A stretch of DNA of 64,000 nt, from assembly GCA_028280345.1 (NCBI GenBank), contig JANQLY010000004.1, positions 186,001 to 250,000 of the forward strand. Direction: 5' to 3'. This document shows, piece after piece, positions 48,197-57,226 of this stretch. The notes under the pieces are model-generated. The model ran no database searches and was not told the origin of the DNA. It was given only the letters and a program-made list of their open reading frames with translations. Within the stretch, counting starts at the first letter, position 1. Each line of letters starts with the position of its first letter. The position numbers and the translations under genes are program-made. This DNA comes from Pseudomonadales bacterium (GTDB lineage: Bacteria; Pseudomonadota; Gammaproteobacteria; Pseudomonadales; UBA7239).

Positions 48197-48967
48197 ATGG
48201 GTAATCATATTAATATCCTGATCATCTCGTGCGTGCTGGTGTTGTTGGCGGGTTGTGCCAGTTCTCCACAAGGTGATTCTTTGCAGCAGCAAAACGCCAA
48301 ACTCCAGCAGGATTTGAATTCAGCAAATCAGGAAATCTATCGCTTGAAACAATCCGAGCAGGAGTTAAAGGACCGAATTAATGAGTTGCGCCACACCACG
48401 GATGTGTTGAAGACAGAAAAAACTTCTCGGGTACAGGAATCCTCAAGCTTGCGCGGAAAAGTCAGAAAGTATATCCAGGAAAATATCGACAGCATGAAAG
48501 CCTTTATGGTGAAGGGCGATCTGCTGGATTATGTAGGCAGTGAACAGGTGCCTCGTGCTAACAAGGATACCGGTCCGATCTTTATTGTCGACTTTTCCAA
48601 TGAAGTCTACGGTAGCGGTGCGTTGACTGGTGTTGGTGGCTTCTTCTTTGAACCGGGTTCGTTGCAGGTAAAAGTGTTGCGTCCGATTGGTGGCCAGCAT
48701 GTGGTGATCTGGGAAAGCAAGACGATTTCGATTGCTTCAAGTGGCCGTCATTTTGTCCAGTTCCCGATTTCCGTAGGAGTGGAGAAAGGCGATGTAATCG
48801 GCTATTACTTTCCGACCCGCCCTAATGTTGGTTTTGACGTGAAAACCGGGGATACTCGTTATTCCGGTAGCAATATTGCACTGGGTGGTACAGTGAGCAA
48901 AACTTTTATGTCCGGTAGCTCGGATCGACGTTCCTACTCCCTCGGTGTTTACGGCCTGCTCGAGTAA
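48197..48967 (+). CDS. Lipoprotein with coiled coil, linked to the Ser/Thr kinase gene
   Basis: The 256 residues carry a lipobox LAGC (C20), a coiled coil (about 28-95, Gln/Leu/Glu heptads), then a beta-rich C-terminal domain (GPIFIVDFSNEVYGSGALTGVGGFFFEPGSLQVKVLRPIGG and GDVIGYYFPTRPNVGFDV). I do not recognise a named domain. A GGAAGGA site precedes the ATG. Co-transcription with the kinase is likely, so it may be a periplasmic partner or target of the kinase's external region. Confidence 0.7.
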   Translation: MGNHINILIISCVLVLLAGCASSPQGDSLQQQNAKLQQDLNSANQEIYRLKQSEQELKDRINELRHTTDVLKTEKTSRVQESSSLRGKVRKYIQENIDSMKAFMVKGDLLDYVGSEQVPRANKDTGPIFIVDFSNEVYGSGALTGVGGFFFEPGSLQVKVLRPIGGQHVVIWESKTISIASSGRHFVQFPISVGVEKGDVIGYYFPTRPNVGFDVKTGDTRYSGSNIALGGTVSKTFMSGSSDRRSYSLGVYGLLE

Positions 48968-48987
48968 ACCGACAAAGTAACAAAATC

Positions 48988-49014
48988 AAAAGCCCCGCGT
49001 GCGGGGCTTTTTTG
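48988..49014. terminator. Bidirectional terminator between lipoprotein and small acidic protein
   Basis: AAAGCCCCGC / GCGGGGCTTT with a very short loop, followed by T-run on both strands. It ends 6 bases before the stop of the minus-strand gene. Confidence 0.9.
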
Positions 49015-49019
49015 TCGTA

Positions 49020-49271
49020 TCAATCGTCGTCGTTGTTTTCGAACAGGCGAGCTAATGCTTCTTCGCCTTCCAGTTCCACATCCGGGCCTTCGCCGTAAAA
49101 GACTTCCACTTCGATATCACCATCGGCATAGAACTCCACTTCCCAGCGTTCGTTGTCCGCCGAGATGTTCACCATGAGAGTTTCATCACGCGGGTGTTCA
49201 ATGTAGTAAGCAATATTGGCATCATCAAGCTGGTTTAGAAAACTCAGCAGTTTCCCCAAACTATTAGACAT
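49020..49271 (-). CDS. Small acidic protein of unknown function
   Basis: The 83 residues start at an ATG with GAGGAT upstream. The protein is strongly acidic, with SFLNQLDDANIAYYIEHPRDETLMVNISADNERWEVEFYADGDIEVEVFYGEG and an acidic end. The alternating pattern suggests a small alpha/beta domain. No signal peptide or membrane helix is seen. I cannot assign a family. It lies between two terminators as a single-gene unit. Confidence 0.6.
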   Translation of the reverse strand: MSNSLGKLLSFLNQLDDANIAYYIEHPRDETLMVNISADNERWEVEFYADGDIEVEVFYGEGPDVELEGEEALARLFENNDDD

Positions 49272-49329
49272 ATCAAATCCTCAGGTCTGCCTGACAAACA
49301 GGTAAGTAATCAAAGGGGAAAAATAATAA

Positions 49330-49356
49330 CCCGTTTTCCATCCATTGGAAAACGGG
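49330..49356 (-). terminator. Hairpin in the gap downstream of the LLM gene
   Basis: A perfect 11-bp inverted repeat (CCCGTTTTCCA / TGGAAAACGGG) with a 5-base loop. On the minus strand a T-rich stretch follows a few bases later (GTTATTATTTTT), so it probably ends the transcript of the gene at 49549-50571. A second, weaker hairpin lies at 49512-49541. Confidence 0.6.
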
Positions 49357-49548
49357 CTGGGTTTGTTGCCCACCACAGGGTTTCCCTGCCATGCGATCCT
49401 TGCGAATCGTGTCTCTATCTATCCTGGCGCAGTATAGATATCCCTTCTATTGCAGCGAGCAGAACCATCATAATGGCTCCCTCGGGGATTGTATGTAATC
49501 CATGGCCTCAATCCATGTAAGAAAATACTTACATATATGGATAGTAGA

Positions 49549-50571
49549 TTAGTTTCGACCAGTGAGGGATTTAATATCGCCAATTACCTGTGGCCAGACA
49601 TCCGGGTGACTGCTATAGGGTGCATAGATACTCAGGCGCGTGGCAAAATCGCCATACTTGTCGACCAGTTGCTGGCCGATGGTTTCAGGTTCACCGATCA
49701 CAGCAAAGTGTTCGACAAAGTCGTCGTCAATCAGTGTGGCGAGTTCTTCCCAGCGGTTTTCCTTGGTCATTTTGTTAAGTTCCGGTTGTAACTCACCGTA
49801 GCCGATGGCGTCCATCGGTGGACGATAGGCGGGTGTTGAACCATAAAAAGCAAGCAGGCCACGTACACTTTCATAGGCGGCTTTGAACTCTTCTTCAGTT
49901 TTACCAGTGATGCATATAGCAGTTACCTGAAAGACAAAATCACTGCGTGCGCGTTCGCTGCGGTCAATAGCGGCATAAACAGCGGGTAGCTGTTCGTTTT
50001 CGAGAAATGGGCGGGTATTAAACGGATGGATAATCAGGCCATCGGCGACTTCACCAGCCACAGCGGTCATTTTTGGTCCCAGAGCGCCGAGCAGAATCGG
50101 CGGTTTTTCATAGTCGATCGGCCCGGCATTAAACATTGGTGTCATCAAAGTGTGGCGAAAAAACTCACCTTCAAAGTTCAACGGCTCGTCATCCTGCCAG
50201 CAAGCAAAGAAAGCTTTAACGGCCTGGATGTATTCTTTCATACGTGCGGCGGGGCGGCTAAACGGAACCCCGAAGCGGTTTTCTATATGGGCTCGCACCT
50301 GTGGGCCGATGCCGAGCATAAAGCGTCCCTTGGAAAAGCGTTGCAGATCCCAGGCCTGATAGGCAATGTGCGAGGGGTTACGTGGAAAAGCTACGGCGAT
50401 GCCGGTTGCGATATCGAGTTCAGATACGCTTTGTGAAGCGAGTAATAGTGGAAAAAAAGGGTCGCGGTTACCTTCCAGTGAATAGATGCCATCATAACCC
50501 TGCTCGTGCGCGCGCCTGGCTTCTGCATGTGCATTGTCGAGTTCTGCATAAAAGGGACCATCAATTTTCAT
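49549..50571 (-). CDS. LLM-class F420-type oxidoreductase (TIGR03617-like)
   Basis: The 340-residue luciferase-like barrel shows GYDGIYSLEGNRDPFFPLLLASQ, IATGIAVAFPRNPSHIAYQAWDLQRFSKGRFMLGIGPQVRAHIENRFG and PPILLGALGPKMTAVAGEVADGLIIHPF. These are features of the F420-type TIGR03617 subfamily. It is distinct from the LLM protein at 12968. The substrate is unknown. No F420 synthesis gene is in the window. Confidence 0.85.
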   Translation of the reverse strand: MKIDGPFYAELDNAHAEARRAHEQGYDGIYSLEGNRDPFFPLLLASQSVSELDIATGIAVAFPRNPSHIAYQAWDLQRFSKGRFMLGIGPQVRAHIENRFGVPFSRPAARMKEYIQAVKAFFACWQDDEPLNFEGEFFRHTLMTPMFNAGPIDYEKPPILLGALGPKMTAVAGEVADGLIIHPFNTRPFLENEQLPAVYAAIDRSERARSDFVFQVTAICITGKTEEEFKAAYESVRGLLAFYGSTPAYRPPMDAIGYGELQPELNKMTKENRWEELATLIDDDFVEHFAVIGEPETIGQQLVDKYGDFATRLSIYAPYSSHPDVWPQVIGDIKSLTGRN

Positions 50572-50631
50572 AGCGTCGTCTCGCTCCGGGGTGTTAACTG
50601 TTTCCTGGTTCGAACCAGGTGTCGGTCTGTG

Positions 50632-51672
50632 TTAGTCCTGGTCGAGTGGATAAGGCAGGGGTAGTACCTGCAGTGCCTGACCGTTGACAGTCAGGGTCTC
50701 GTCCAGGTACTTGTTCGAGAGCACAGCCAGTGCTTTCCAGCCTTCGCAAGAGGATTGTCGCGCCATCACTATCTCACCGCCATTGCGAGTTTCACAGAGG
50801 ACAGCATCGCCGGGTTGTGGTAGGTCGCCAGTGCCACTGACCGGGTACATCGCACGTTTTTGCTGACCTTTGTAGTGGGTGCGCGCGACAATTTCCTGTC
50901 CGGTATAACACCCCTTGCGGAAACTGATGGCATTGATTATCTGCAGGTTGAGCATATGGGGAGTCCACTCCTCTACGGTTTGCGCCTGAACTTCACCGAG
51001 GCCAGCTTCTATATTGAGCAGATCCCACCAGGCTGGACCTGTAGCTGCGGCGTGTTCAAGCAGTTGTGTCCAGGTTTGCTCCAGCACATTCGTGGCCACC
51101 CAACATTCGTAGCGTTTTTCGGCAAGGCGCAGCACGGTGCCGGATTCATTGCTAAAAGCAAAGTTGTGGTTTGAATCAGAGTCCGACCCAGCATCCGGGG
51201 TGCGACTCAGGTTAGCCCCGGGAAACAGCTCTTCCACGACCTTGTCGGCATTTGCCCCGGCAATACCCAAAAGCTGATAGTTAGTACTTACATCTTCCAC
51301 ACTGCCTTTGTAGAAAGGAGCGAACTTGCTCAGAGAGGCTTGTAATGCGGGGATTGTTGAAGCTGGCAAGCGCAACAGATGGGCGTTGTCTCCGGTCTGG
51401 GCGAGCAGAAAATTGGCGATCATACGGCCCTTGTGGGTGCAGTGGGCACCATAGCGCCATTGTGTTTGCGAGACTTCCTGCAGGTCACAGGTGAATTGGC
51501 CTTGCAAAAATGTGAGGCTGTCTGTGCTGCGGATGCTGATCAGCCCGTGGTGCTGTAGCACACTGACAGTGGTGTAGTCAGATGATAGTCGTTCTTGTGT
51601 TTCCGCAGCGAACTGCAGCTCGCCGTTAACCAGGTTGGCACCGCGAGCAGTAAAAAATTCAGAGGTATTCAT
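50632..51672 (-). CDS. ygfZ: Folate-binding protein YgfZ
   Basis: YgfZ is a tetrahydrofolate-dependent protein that supports assembly or repair of iron-sulfur enzymes, including radical SAM enzymes. The signature KGCYTGQEIVARTHYKG is intact and includes the conserved Cys. The start is set at the ATG 51672 (346 residues); an upstream ATG at 51690 adds six residues. It is divergent from sdhE, the arrangement often seen in gammaproteobacteria. Confidence 0.93.
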   Translation of the reverse strand: MNTSEFFTARGANLVNGELQFAAETQERLSSDYTTVSVLQHHGLISIRSTDSLTFLQGQFTCDLQEVSQTQWRYGAHCTHKGRMIANFLLAQTGDNAHLLRLPASTIPALQASLSKFAPFYKGSVEDVSTNYQLLGIAGANADKVVEELFPGANLSRTPDAGSDSDSNHNFAFSNESGTVLRLAEKRYECWVATNVLEQTWTQLLEHAAATGPAWWDLLNIEAGLGEVQAQTVEEWTPHMLNLQIINAISFRKGCYTGQEIVARTHYKGQQKRAMYPVSGTGDLPQPGDAVLCETRNGGEIVMARQSSCEGWKALAVLSNKYLDETLTVNGQALQVLPLPYPLDQD

Positions 51673-51813
51673 AGTATTCAACAATAGCAATTGAGGCCGT
51701 TGCCGGTGATTGAAAATAGAGCACTGAGCCTATCGGCTTGTCGGGTATAATTGCAAGCGTTGTTAACCGTTACATCGTGTGCGAATTTTGCACAGAAACT
51801 GACCGGGTTATTT

Positions 51814-52071
51814 ATGAGTCTGGAATACGATTTTAATCGCGTGTATTGGCATAGCCGACGCGGTATGTTGGAACTGGATCTGGTTCTGATGCCTTTTGTC
51901 GAACAGCATTTTGAAGCGCTGAATGATGAAGACAAACGTTGCTACCTGAAATTACTCGAATGTGAGGATCAGGATATGTTTGGCTGGTTTCTTGAGCACA
52001 GGGTGCCGGAAGATGATGAACTGAAACATATTGTTGGACTGGTTCTCGCAAAGCACCAACAAAACACATAG
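51814..52071 (+). CDS. sdhE: FAD assembly factor SdhE
   Basis: SdhE promotes covalent attachment of FAD to the flavoprotein of succinate dehydrogenase. The 85 residues have the conserved RRGMLELDLVL motif (about 13-23), with CYLKLLECEDQDMFGWFL further on. The ATG at 51814 gives the normal length; earlier in-frame starts add unlike sequence. It is followed by a YgfX-like gene, as in E. coli (ygfX-sdhE order differs in direction in some species). Confidence 0.93.
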   Translation: MSLEYDFNRVYWHSRRGMLELDLVLMPFVEQHFEALNDEDKRCYLKLLECEDQDMFGWFLEHRVPEDDELKHIVGLVLAKHQQNT

Positions 52072-52134
52072 GATAGGAAAGACACTGGATAGTCAGAAAA
52101 CAGACGACAGGAGATAAGGAACCAGGGAAAAGCC

Positions 52135-52581
52135 ATGGAAAGGCTGGACAAAATTCATCTACGACCATCACGTTGCTTTCGTCATCTGTGCTGTATTGTT
52201 TACGGTTTGGCCTTGTTGGCTATAGCGGTTTGTGGTTTACCGCTGGCTGGTAAGGCCCTGCTGCTGTTCGTGTGGTTGATACAGGCTTATTTCTGTTGGC
52301 GAAACAGCTTACGGCCAGTTACCGCTTTGGCCTTTTCGCAGTGCCAGTGGCGGCTCTTTTGTCTGTCATCAGATGGGGCAACGACCCGGGAGCATACTGT
52401 GGAACTGTGTGCCGAGCCGGTGGTGTCCGGTGGATTAGTGGTACTGGCGTTTCGTGAACTACATTCTGAATCATACCCGGTGCGATACCACAATCTGGCG
52501 ATCTGGTTTGATAGTGTGGACAGGGAAGATTTGCGGGCCCTGCGTGTTTTTTTGCGCTACGGGTCGTTCAGGGGTGATTAA
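52135..52581 (+). CDS. ygfX: YgfX (CptA)-like membrane protein
   Basis: The 148 residues have two closely spaced membrane helices (about 19-60), then a small beta-rich cytoplasmic domain ending in [15 protein letters not shown]. It starts with the LRPSRCFR segment typical of YgfX/DUF1434. In E. coli YgfX was reported as a membrane toxin paired with SdhE, though the latter has since been recognised as an FAD factor. The gene follows sdhE by 63 bases and converges on nadB with a 4-base overlap of ends. Confidence 0.78.
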   Translation: MERLDKIHLRPSRCFRHLCCIVYGLALLAIAVCGLPLAGKALLLFVWLIQAYFCWRNSLRPVTALAFSQCQWRLFCLSSDGATTREHTVELCAEPVVSGGLVVLAFRELHSESYPVRYHNLAIWFDSVDREDLRALRVFLRYGSFRGD

Positions 52582-54206
52582 TTGATCATCACATCGAGCC
52601 CGGCAAAGTTCTCCGGAATCAGAATAGTGTCCCGTGCCTGTGGGTAGGCTTCCGGATAATCCAGAGTAAAGTGGAGGCCGCGGCTCTCCTTGCGTTGCAT
52701 TGCACTGCGAATAATAAGCTCGGCAACAGTAGCAAGATTGCGCAGTTCGAGCAGGTCGTTGCTGATTTTGTAATTGTCGTAGTACTCGCGGATCTCACGT
52801 TGTAGTAGTTCAATGCGGGTGCGTGCGCGCTGTAAGCGTTTGTCAGTGCGTACGATACCCACATAGTCCCACATAAAACGGCGCACCTCATCCCAGTTGT
52901 GGGAGATCACGACATCTTCATCGGAATCCGTTACGCGGGATTCATCCCAGCTAGCGGCGCTGCCCGGTATCTTCACCTGTTGCAGACGTGCAGCGATATG
53001 GTCAGCGGCGGCTTTGGCAAACACAAAGCACTCTAGCAGGGAGTTGCTTGCCATGCGATTGGCGCCATGTAAGCCGGTAAAGCTGGTTTCCCCCACCGCG
53101 TAGAGATTTTGCAAGTCGGTGTGCCCGTTTAGATCCACCATGATGCCACCACAGGTGTAATGGGCTGCTGGCACTACCGGTATTGGTTCTTTAGTAATAT
53201 CAAAACCGAATTTAAGACAGCGCTTGTAAACGGTCGGGAAATGGCTTGTGACAAAGTCGGTTGGCTTGTGGCTGATATCGAGATAGACGCAGTCGCTGCC
53301 GAGCCGTTTCATCTCGTGGTCGATAGCGCGGGCTACAATATCCCGCGGTGCGAGCTCAGCGCGCTCGTCAAAGTGTTCCATGAAGGTGCTGCCATCGGGC
53401 AGGCGCAGTTTGGCACCTTCACCGCGCAAGGCTTCGGTAAGCAGAAACGACTTGGCCCGCGGATGGTACAGACAAGTGGGATGAAACTGGTTGAACTCCA
53501 GATTGGCTACGCGGCATCCGGCGCGCCATGCCATGGCAATACCGTCACCGCTCGCACCATCCGGATTGCTCGTATAGAGGTAGGCCTTGCTGGCCCCGCC
53601 GGTGGCGAGTACCACGAAGCGTGCCAGATGCAGCTCCACTTTGCCGTTAGCATTGTTAAGAATATAGGCACCGATGCAGCGTTTCTTTCGGGTCTCGATG
53701 TCTGCTTCCCAGATCAGGTTAACGGCCATGCGCCCGGTAAGCAGGACGATATTGTCTCGCTGCCGTGCCTGGTCGATCAGCGAAGTGGATACGGCCTTGC
53801 CTGTAGCATCGGCACTGTGAATAACGCGGCGGTGGCTGTGACCGCCTTCCTGGGTCAGATGCAGCACTTCTTCCCCGTCGTCATCGATTTCAGCCTTGGT
53901 GAAGTCAACGCCCTGGTCGACGAGCCACTGAATACTTTGTTTGCCACGTTCTACAGTAAAGCGCACGGTGTCTTTATGGCACAAGCCCACACCAGCGACA
54001 AGTGTATCCTCGACATGGGCTTCAATCGAATCCTGGCTGTCGAGCACGGCGGCAATGCCCCCTTGGGCAAACCGTGTGGAGCCTTCGTCCAGTGACCCCT
54101 TGCTCAGTACGGTGACACAGATGTCCGCAGGCAAGTGCAGGGCAACCGTCAGCCCGGCAGCTCCGCTGCCAATAATCAACACATCGTGCAGGTGGTCTGG
54201 TTGCAT
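52578..54206 (-). CDS. nadB: L-aspartate oxidase
   Basis: NadB oxidises L-aspartate to iminoaspartate, the first step of NAD synthesis. The 542 residues show the FAD dinucleotide fold [18 protein letters not shown], the flavin motif [21 protein letters not shown], the active-site Arg region in LRGEGAKLR, and [13 protein letters not shown]. It is divergent from the sigma factor operon, exactly as in P. aeruginosa (nadB-algU). Confidence 0.97.
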   Translation of the reverse strand: MQPDHLHDVLIIGSGAAGLTVALHLPADICVTVLSKGSLDEGSTRFAQGGIAAVLDSQDSIEAHVEDTLVAGVGLCHKDTVRFTVERGKQSIQWLVDQGVDFTKAEIDDDGEEVLHLTQEGGHSHRRVIHSADATGKAVSTSLIDQARQRDNIVLLTGRMAVNLIWEADIETRKKRCIGAYILNNANGKVELHLARFVVLATGGASKAYLYTSNPDGASGDGIAMAWRAGCRVANLEFNQFHPTCLYHPRAKSFLLTEALRGEGAKLRLPDGSTFMEHFDERAELAPRDIVARAIDHEMKRLGSDCVYLDISHKPTDFVTSHFPTVYKRCLKFGFDITKEPIPVVPAAHYTCGGIMVDLNGHTDLQNLYAVGETSFTGLHGANRMASNSLLECFVFAKAAADHIAARLQQVKIPGSAASWDESRVTDSDEDVVISHNWDEVRRFMWDYVGIVRTDKRLQRARTRIELLQREIREYYDNYKISNDLLELRNLATVAELIIRSAMQRKESRGLHFTLDYPEAYPQARDTILIPENFAGLDVMIN

Positions 54207-54277
54207 TGTTGGTTATATCGTGAGCAGTTTGCTTAAAGGGTCGCCAAGTATACGGTAAATGCCTGATTTTAAAAGTA

Positions 54278-54306
54278 TTACAGCAATTCGCTGGAAAACG
54301 TATAAT
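54278..54306 (+). promoter_or_regulatory. Candidate sigma-70 promoter upstream of the sigma-E gene
   Basis: TTACAG (54278-54283), a 17-base spacer and a perfect TATAAT (54301-54306). It lies about 96 bases before the sigma factor gene and would give basal expression of the stress operon. Confidence 0.6.
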
Positions 54307-54310
54307 GGCC

Positions 54311-54338
54311 GGAACTTTGGGGCGTATGCCTTGTCATT
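54311..54338 (+). promoter_or_regulatory. Candidate sigma-E (AlgU-type) autoregulatory promoter
   Basis: GGAACTT at 54311-54317 is the full -35 element of sigma-E/AlgU promoters; 16 bases later comes TCATT, which keeps the conserved TC of the -10 element. It lies directly upstream of rpoE/algU, where autoregulatory promoters are known in E. coli and Pseudomonas. Confidence 0.75.
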
Positions 54339-54402
54339 AGCTGGGCCATAGTCAGTGCTGTGAGAAGCTGGCCAGATGTGGTGGAACGGGTTTTTGCTGT
54401 AA

Positions 54403-54990
54403 ATGGTTGAAGAAAAACAAATCGGGGATCAGGAGTTGGTAGCGCGTGTCCAGAAAGGGGACAAGCGCAGCTATGATCTGCTGGTTATCAAATACCAGTA
54501 CAAGGTACTGTCGATTGTTGGCCGTTTCGTCAAGGATCAGGCGGAAGCCCAAGATGTTGCCCAGGAGGCTTTTATCAAGGCCTACCGGGCCATCAATAAT
54601 TTTCGCGGAGACAGCGCGTTTTATACATGGCTGTACCGCATCGCAGTGAACACTGCGAAAAACTATTTAATGGCGCGCAAACGCCGTCCGTCGAGCGATT
54701 TTGATATCGACGATGACGAGTCAAGTAGCGACGGTATTGAAGCGCTGCAGGATATTGAAACACCGGAAGCCAGCTACGCACGGGATCAGCTCAAGGAGGT
54801 CGTTGAAAGCGCACTTGGCTCACTTTCCGAGGAGTTAAAAATGGCGATTACACTCCGGGAATATGATGGTTTTAGCTACGAGGATATTGCGGAAATCCTC
54901 GACTGCCCGGTCGGTACCGTGCGCTCGCGAATCTTTCGGGCCCGGGAGGTTATCGATCAGGAAGTGAAAAAATTTATGGATGCAGAATGA
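54403..54990 (+). CDS. algU: RNA polymerase sigma-E factor (RpoE/AlgU)
   Basis: This extracytoplasmic-function sigma factor controls the envelope stress response. The 195 residues contain sigma region 2 (FVKDQAEAQDVAQEAFIKAYRAINNFRGDSAFYTWLYRIAVNTAKNYL) and region 4 (REYDGFSYEDIAEILDCPVGTVRSRIFRAR). They are very close to AlgU/RpoE. The gene heads an operon with anti-sigma factor and regulators downstream, with two candidate promoters in front. Confidence 0.96.
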   Translation: MVEEKQIGDQELVARVQKGDKRSYDLLVIKYQYKVLSIVGRFVKDQAEAQDVAQEAFIKAYRAINNFRGDSAFYTWLYRIAVNTAKNYLMARKRRPSSDFDIDDDESSSDGIEALQDIETPEASYARDQLKEVVESALGSLSEELKMAITLREYDGFSYEDIAEILDCPVGTVRSRIFRAREVIDQEVKKFMDAE

Positions 54991-55036
54991 AACAAACCGT
55001 TATTTAGAGAGTCTTATAAAGAACGAGTAGGCAGAC

Positions 55037-55741
55037 ATGAACGATAAAACAATGAATGAGAATACTGGACAGTGGCTTTCAGCGGCGCTGGATGATGAAC
55101 TTGGTGACTTGTCAGAGTTCGAGATTCACCAATTGCTCAAAGCCTGTGAAGAGCCTGATACCCTGGATACTTTTGAACGCTATGCGCTGGCTAGCAGTGT
55201 GCTCAGCGGTGATGTTGTAAATCCGGGCAGTAGTTTGCTCGTCGGTGTGCGCACCGGGATTGAAGCGGAGCCGGATATGGCTATGACTGGCTCTACCGGT
55301 GGAGAGAGGCCACAATGGTTGCGCCCGCTGGGTCGAGTGGCTGTTGCTGCCTCGGTGGCTGTCGCGGTTGTCTTTGGTGCCAATATGCTTGATACCTCAA
55401 CGCCGGATGAAGTGCGTCCGACAAGCCCCGTACTCGCACAGCAAAATGGTGGTGGAATAGATACAACTACCAGCGCTGATAATTTGAACGTTGTGCGTCG
55501 TGCGGTGCCGGAAAATGGCGTGACCTATGTTAGTGATGGCGCTGCTGCCGGGAACTATACAGCCGCTGCCAATGAGACATCCATGACTCTCAGCGCCCGT
55601 CAGTTACAACAAGTGCGCCAGCAACGTATGCGCCGTTACCTGATGTACCACCTGGAACATGCGTCCCTGAATAATAACAGTGGCATGTTGCCGTTTGCCC
55701 GGGTATCAAATCTGGAAACTGAAACGGCGACAGGGCATTAG
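55037..55741 (+). CDS. mucA: Anti-sigma-E factor RseA/MucA
   Basis: RseA/MucA is an inner-membrane protein that binds sigma-E and is degraded on envelope stress. The 234 residues start with the sigma-binding domain (ENTGQWLSAALDDELGDLSEFEIHQLLKA). One membrane helix is at about 99-119 (LGRVAVAASVAVAVVFGANML), followed by a periplasmic part of about 115 residues. The domain order and place after algU support the call; the periplasmic sequence is weakly conserved. Confidence 0.9.
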   Translation: MNDKTMNENTGQWLSAALDDELGDLSEFEIHQLLKACEEPDTLDTFERYALASSVLSGDVVNPGSSLLVGVRTGIEAEPDMAMTGSTGGERPQWLRPLGRVAVAASVAVAVVFGANMLDTSTPDEVRPTSPVLAQQNGGGIDTTTSADNLNVVRRAVPENGVTYVSDGAAAGNYTAAANETSMTLSARQLQQVRQQRMRRYLMYHLEHASLNNNSGMLPFARVSNLETETATGH

Positions 55742-55745
55742 TTTG

Positions 55746-56693
55746 ATGTTGTTGCGGCGTACCCTCTCTACTTTGCTGATTGCAGTTTCTGTCCAGGTGG
55801 CAAGTCCAGCTGTATGGGCCGGCAGTGATATTGATGTGCCTGGTTTGCTGATGAAAATGGCCGATGGCTTTCGTATGCTCGATTATCACGGTCAACTGAT
55901 GTATGAACAAAACAGCAAGATGCACTCGGTTGAGATTGTGCACCTTGTGCGCGATGGCAAGGAATATGAGCGTGTGCTAACCCTTGATGGCTCACAAAGT
56001 GAGATTATTCGGGAAGGCAAGCCAGTGGATTGCTATCAGCCCGGAGAATTGATCCTGCGTGACAATCTTCCCCAGGGCTTGATTCGTAATATTGGCAGTC
56101 TGGAGGATTTTTATACCTTCACTGTGGGTGAAGAAGATGTACGCATCGCTGGTCGCAAGGCACATGTATTAAAGATAGAGCCGAAAGATGACTACCGCTT
56201 TGGTTACGAACTGGCGATCGACAAGGAAAGTGGTCTGTTACTGCATTCACAGATGATGTCAGAAACCGGGCAAGTCATGGAACAGTTCAAGTTTGTCAGC
56301 TTGCAACTCGGCGACATCGATGAAAAGGCTTTACAGCCCGTGACAAAAAATTTCAAAAAAATTCCCCAGGGTGACTGTATGGATGCCGAACACATGTCGG
56401 CATCCAGCCACGATACACCCTGGCAAATGGATTTGCCTCAGGGGTATGCATTTTGTATTTATGAAAATCCCAAAGGGGTGAGCCCAAATGCCATGGTTTA
56501 TTCTGATGGCTTGAGTACGTTTACGGTGTTTGTGAATCGCGGTGAAGAGGTCAGTGATAGTCACCGCGAAGGTAGTACATTAATGTACAGCCGCAGTATT
56601 AATGTGCAAAATGAAATCTATACTGTAACCGTCGTGGGTGAAATTCCGGAGGCAACGGCACACAAAGTTGCCAGTTCTTTACGCTATAAATAG
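55746..56693 (+). CDS. mucB: Periplasmic negative regulator RseB/MucB
   Basis: RseB/MucB binds the periplasmic part of RseA/MucA and shields it from proteolysis; it is thought to sense lipoprotein or LPS stress. The start at ATG 55746, 4 bases after mucA, gives 315 residues and a signal peptide (cleavage after SPAVWA, about residue 25). A LolA/LolB-like N-terminal domain (LLMKMADGFRMLDYHGQLMYEQ, VVHLVRDGKEYERVLTLDG-like) and a C-terminal domain (DLPQGYAFCIYENPKG, YSDGLSTFTVFV) follow. Confidence 0.93.
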   Translation: MLLRRTLSTLLIAVSVQVASPAVWAGSDIDVPGLLMKMADGFRMLDYHGQLMYEQNSKMHSVEIVHLVRDGKEYERVLTLDGSQSEIIREGKPVDCYQPGELILRDNLPQGLIRNIGSLEDFYTFTVGEEDVRIAGRKAHVLKIEPKDDYRFGYELAIDKESGLLLHSQMMSETGQVMEQFKFVSLQLGDIDEKALQPVTKNFKKIPQGDCMDAEHMSASSHDTPWQMDLPQGYAFCIYENPKGVSPNAMVYSDGLSTFTVFVNRGEEVSDSHREGSTLMYSRSINVQNEIYTVTVVGEIPEATAHKVASSLRYK

Positions 56694-56701
56694 CCGCTTC
56701 T

Positions 56702-57175
56702 ATGACAGAAAATCTATTGGTAGAAACAGGGCGCGTTGTTTCGATTGAACAAGATTGTCTGTGGATTGAAACAATTCAAAAAAGTGCCTGCCAGTCCTGC
56801 TCTGCACGCAGCGGTTGCGGACAACATGTTTTGTCATCGCTAGTGGAACGTTCAAGCTACCTGCGTGTCTTACTAAATGGTCGCAATCCCGACGACTTTC
56901 ATCGCGGCAGCATCGTTAAAATTGGTGTGCCTGCAGATGTTATTGCGAAAGGCGCCTTGATTGTCTACCTGTTACCTCTCGTAGGTATGTTACTTGGCGC
57001 GGTGTTGGGTCAGGTGTGGCTCGCGCACGATAATTTCGCAGTACTGCTCGGCTTGTTGGGTTTTATTGGCGGTGGTGGCGTTGTCTATTGGCATCACCTT
57101 AAAGTTAAATCCGATCCTCGCTACCAGCCGGTGTTAGTTGATGATGTTGAACGGGATTGCATTCAAGTAAGTTAG
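56702..57175 (+). CDS. mucC: SoxR-reducing / sigma-E regulator RseC/MucC
   Basis: The 157 residues show the RseC pattern: ETGRVVSIEQDCLWIET, a cysteine cluster CQSCSARSGCG (about 30-40), and two membrane helices (about 81-103 and 108-127). RseC takes part in sigma-E regulation and in the Rsx/Rnf-linked reduction of SoxR in E. coli. It starts 8 bases after mucB and is followed by the protease gene of the operon. Confidence 0.9.
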   Translation: MTENLLVETGRVVSIEQDCLWIETIQKSACQSCSARSGCGQHVLSSLVERSSYLRVLLNGRNPDDFHRGSIVKIGVPADVIAKGALIVYLLPLVGMLLGAVLGQVWLAHDNFAVLLGLLGFIGGGGVVYWHHLKVKSDPRYQPVLVDDVERDCIQVS

Positions 57176-57226
57176 GTTAGCCCTTTCTTTCAGGGTTGAA
57201 TCGATTTTGAATTGCAGGAGGGTTTG

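Noticed and set aside
53160..54095. 311-codon open frame on the plus strand
   Set aside because: It lies wholly opposite nadB, whose protein is clearly conserved. The translation has no recognisable motif.
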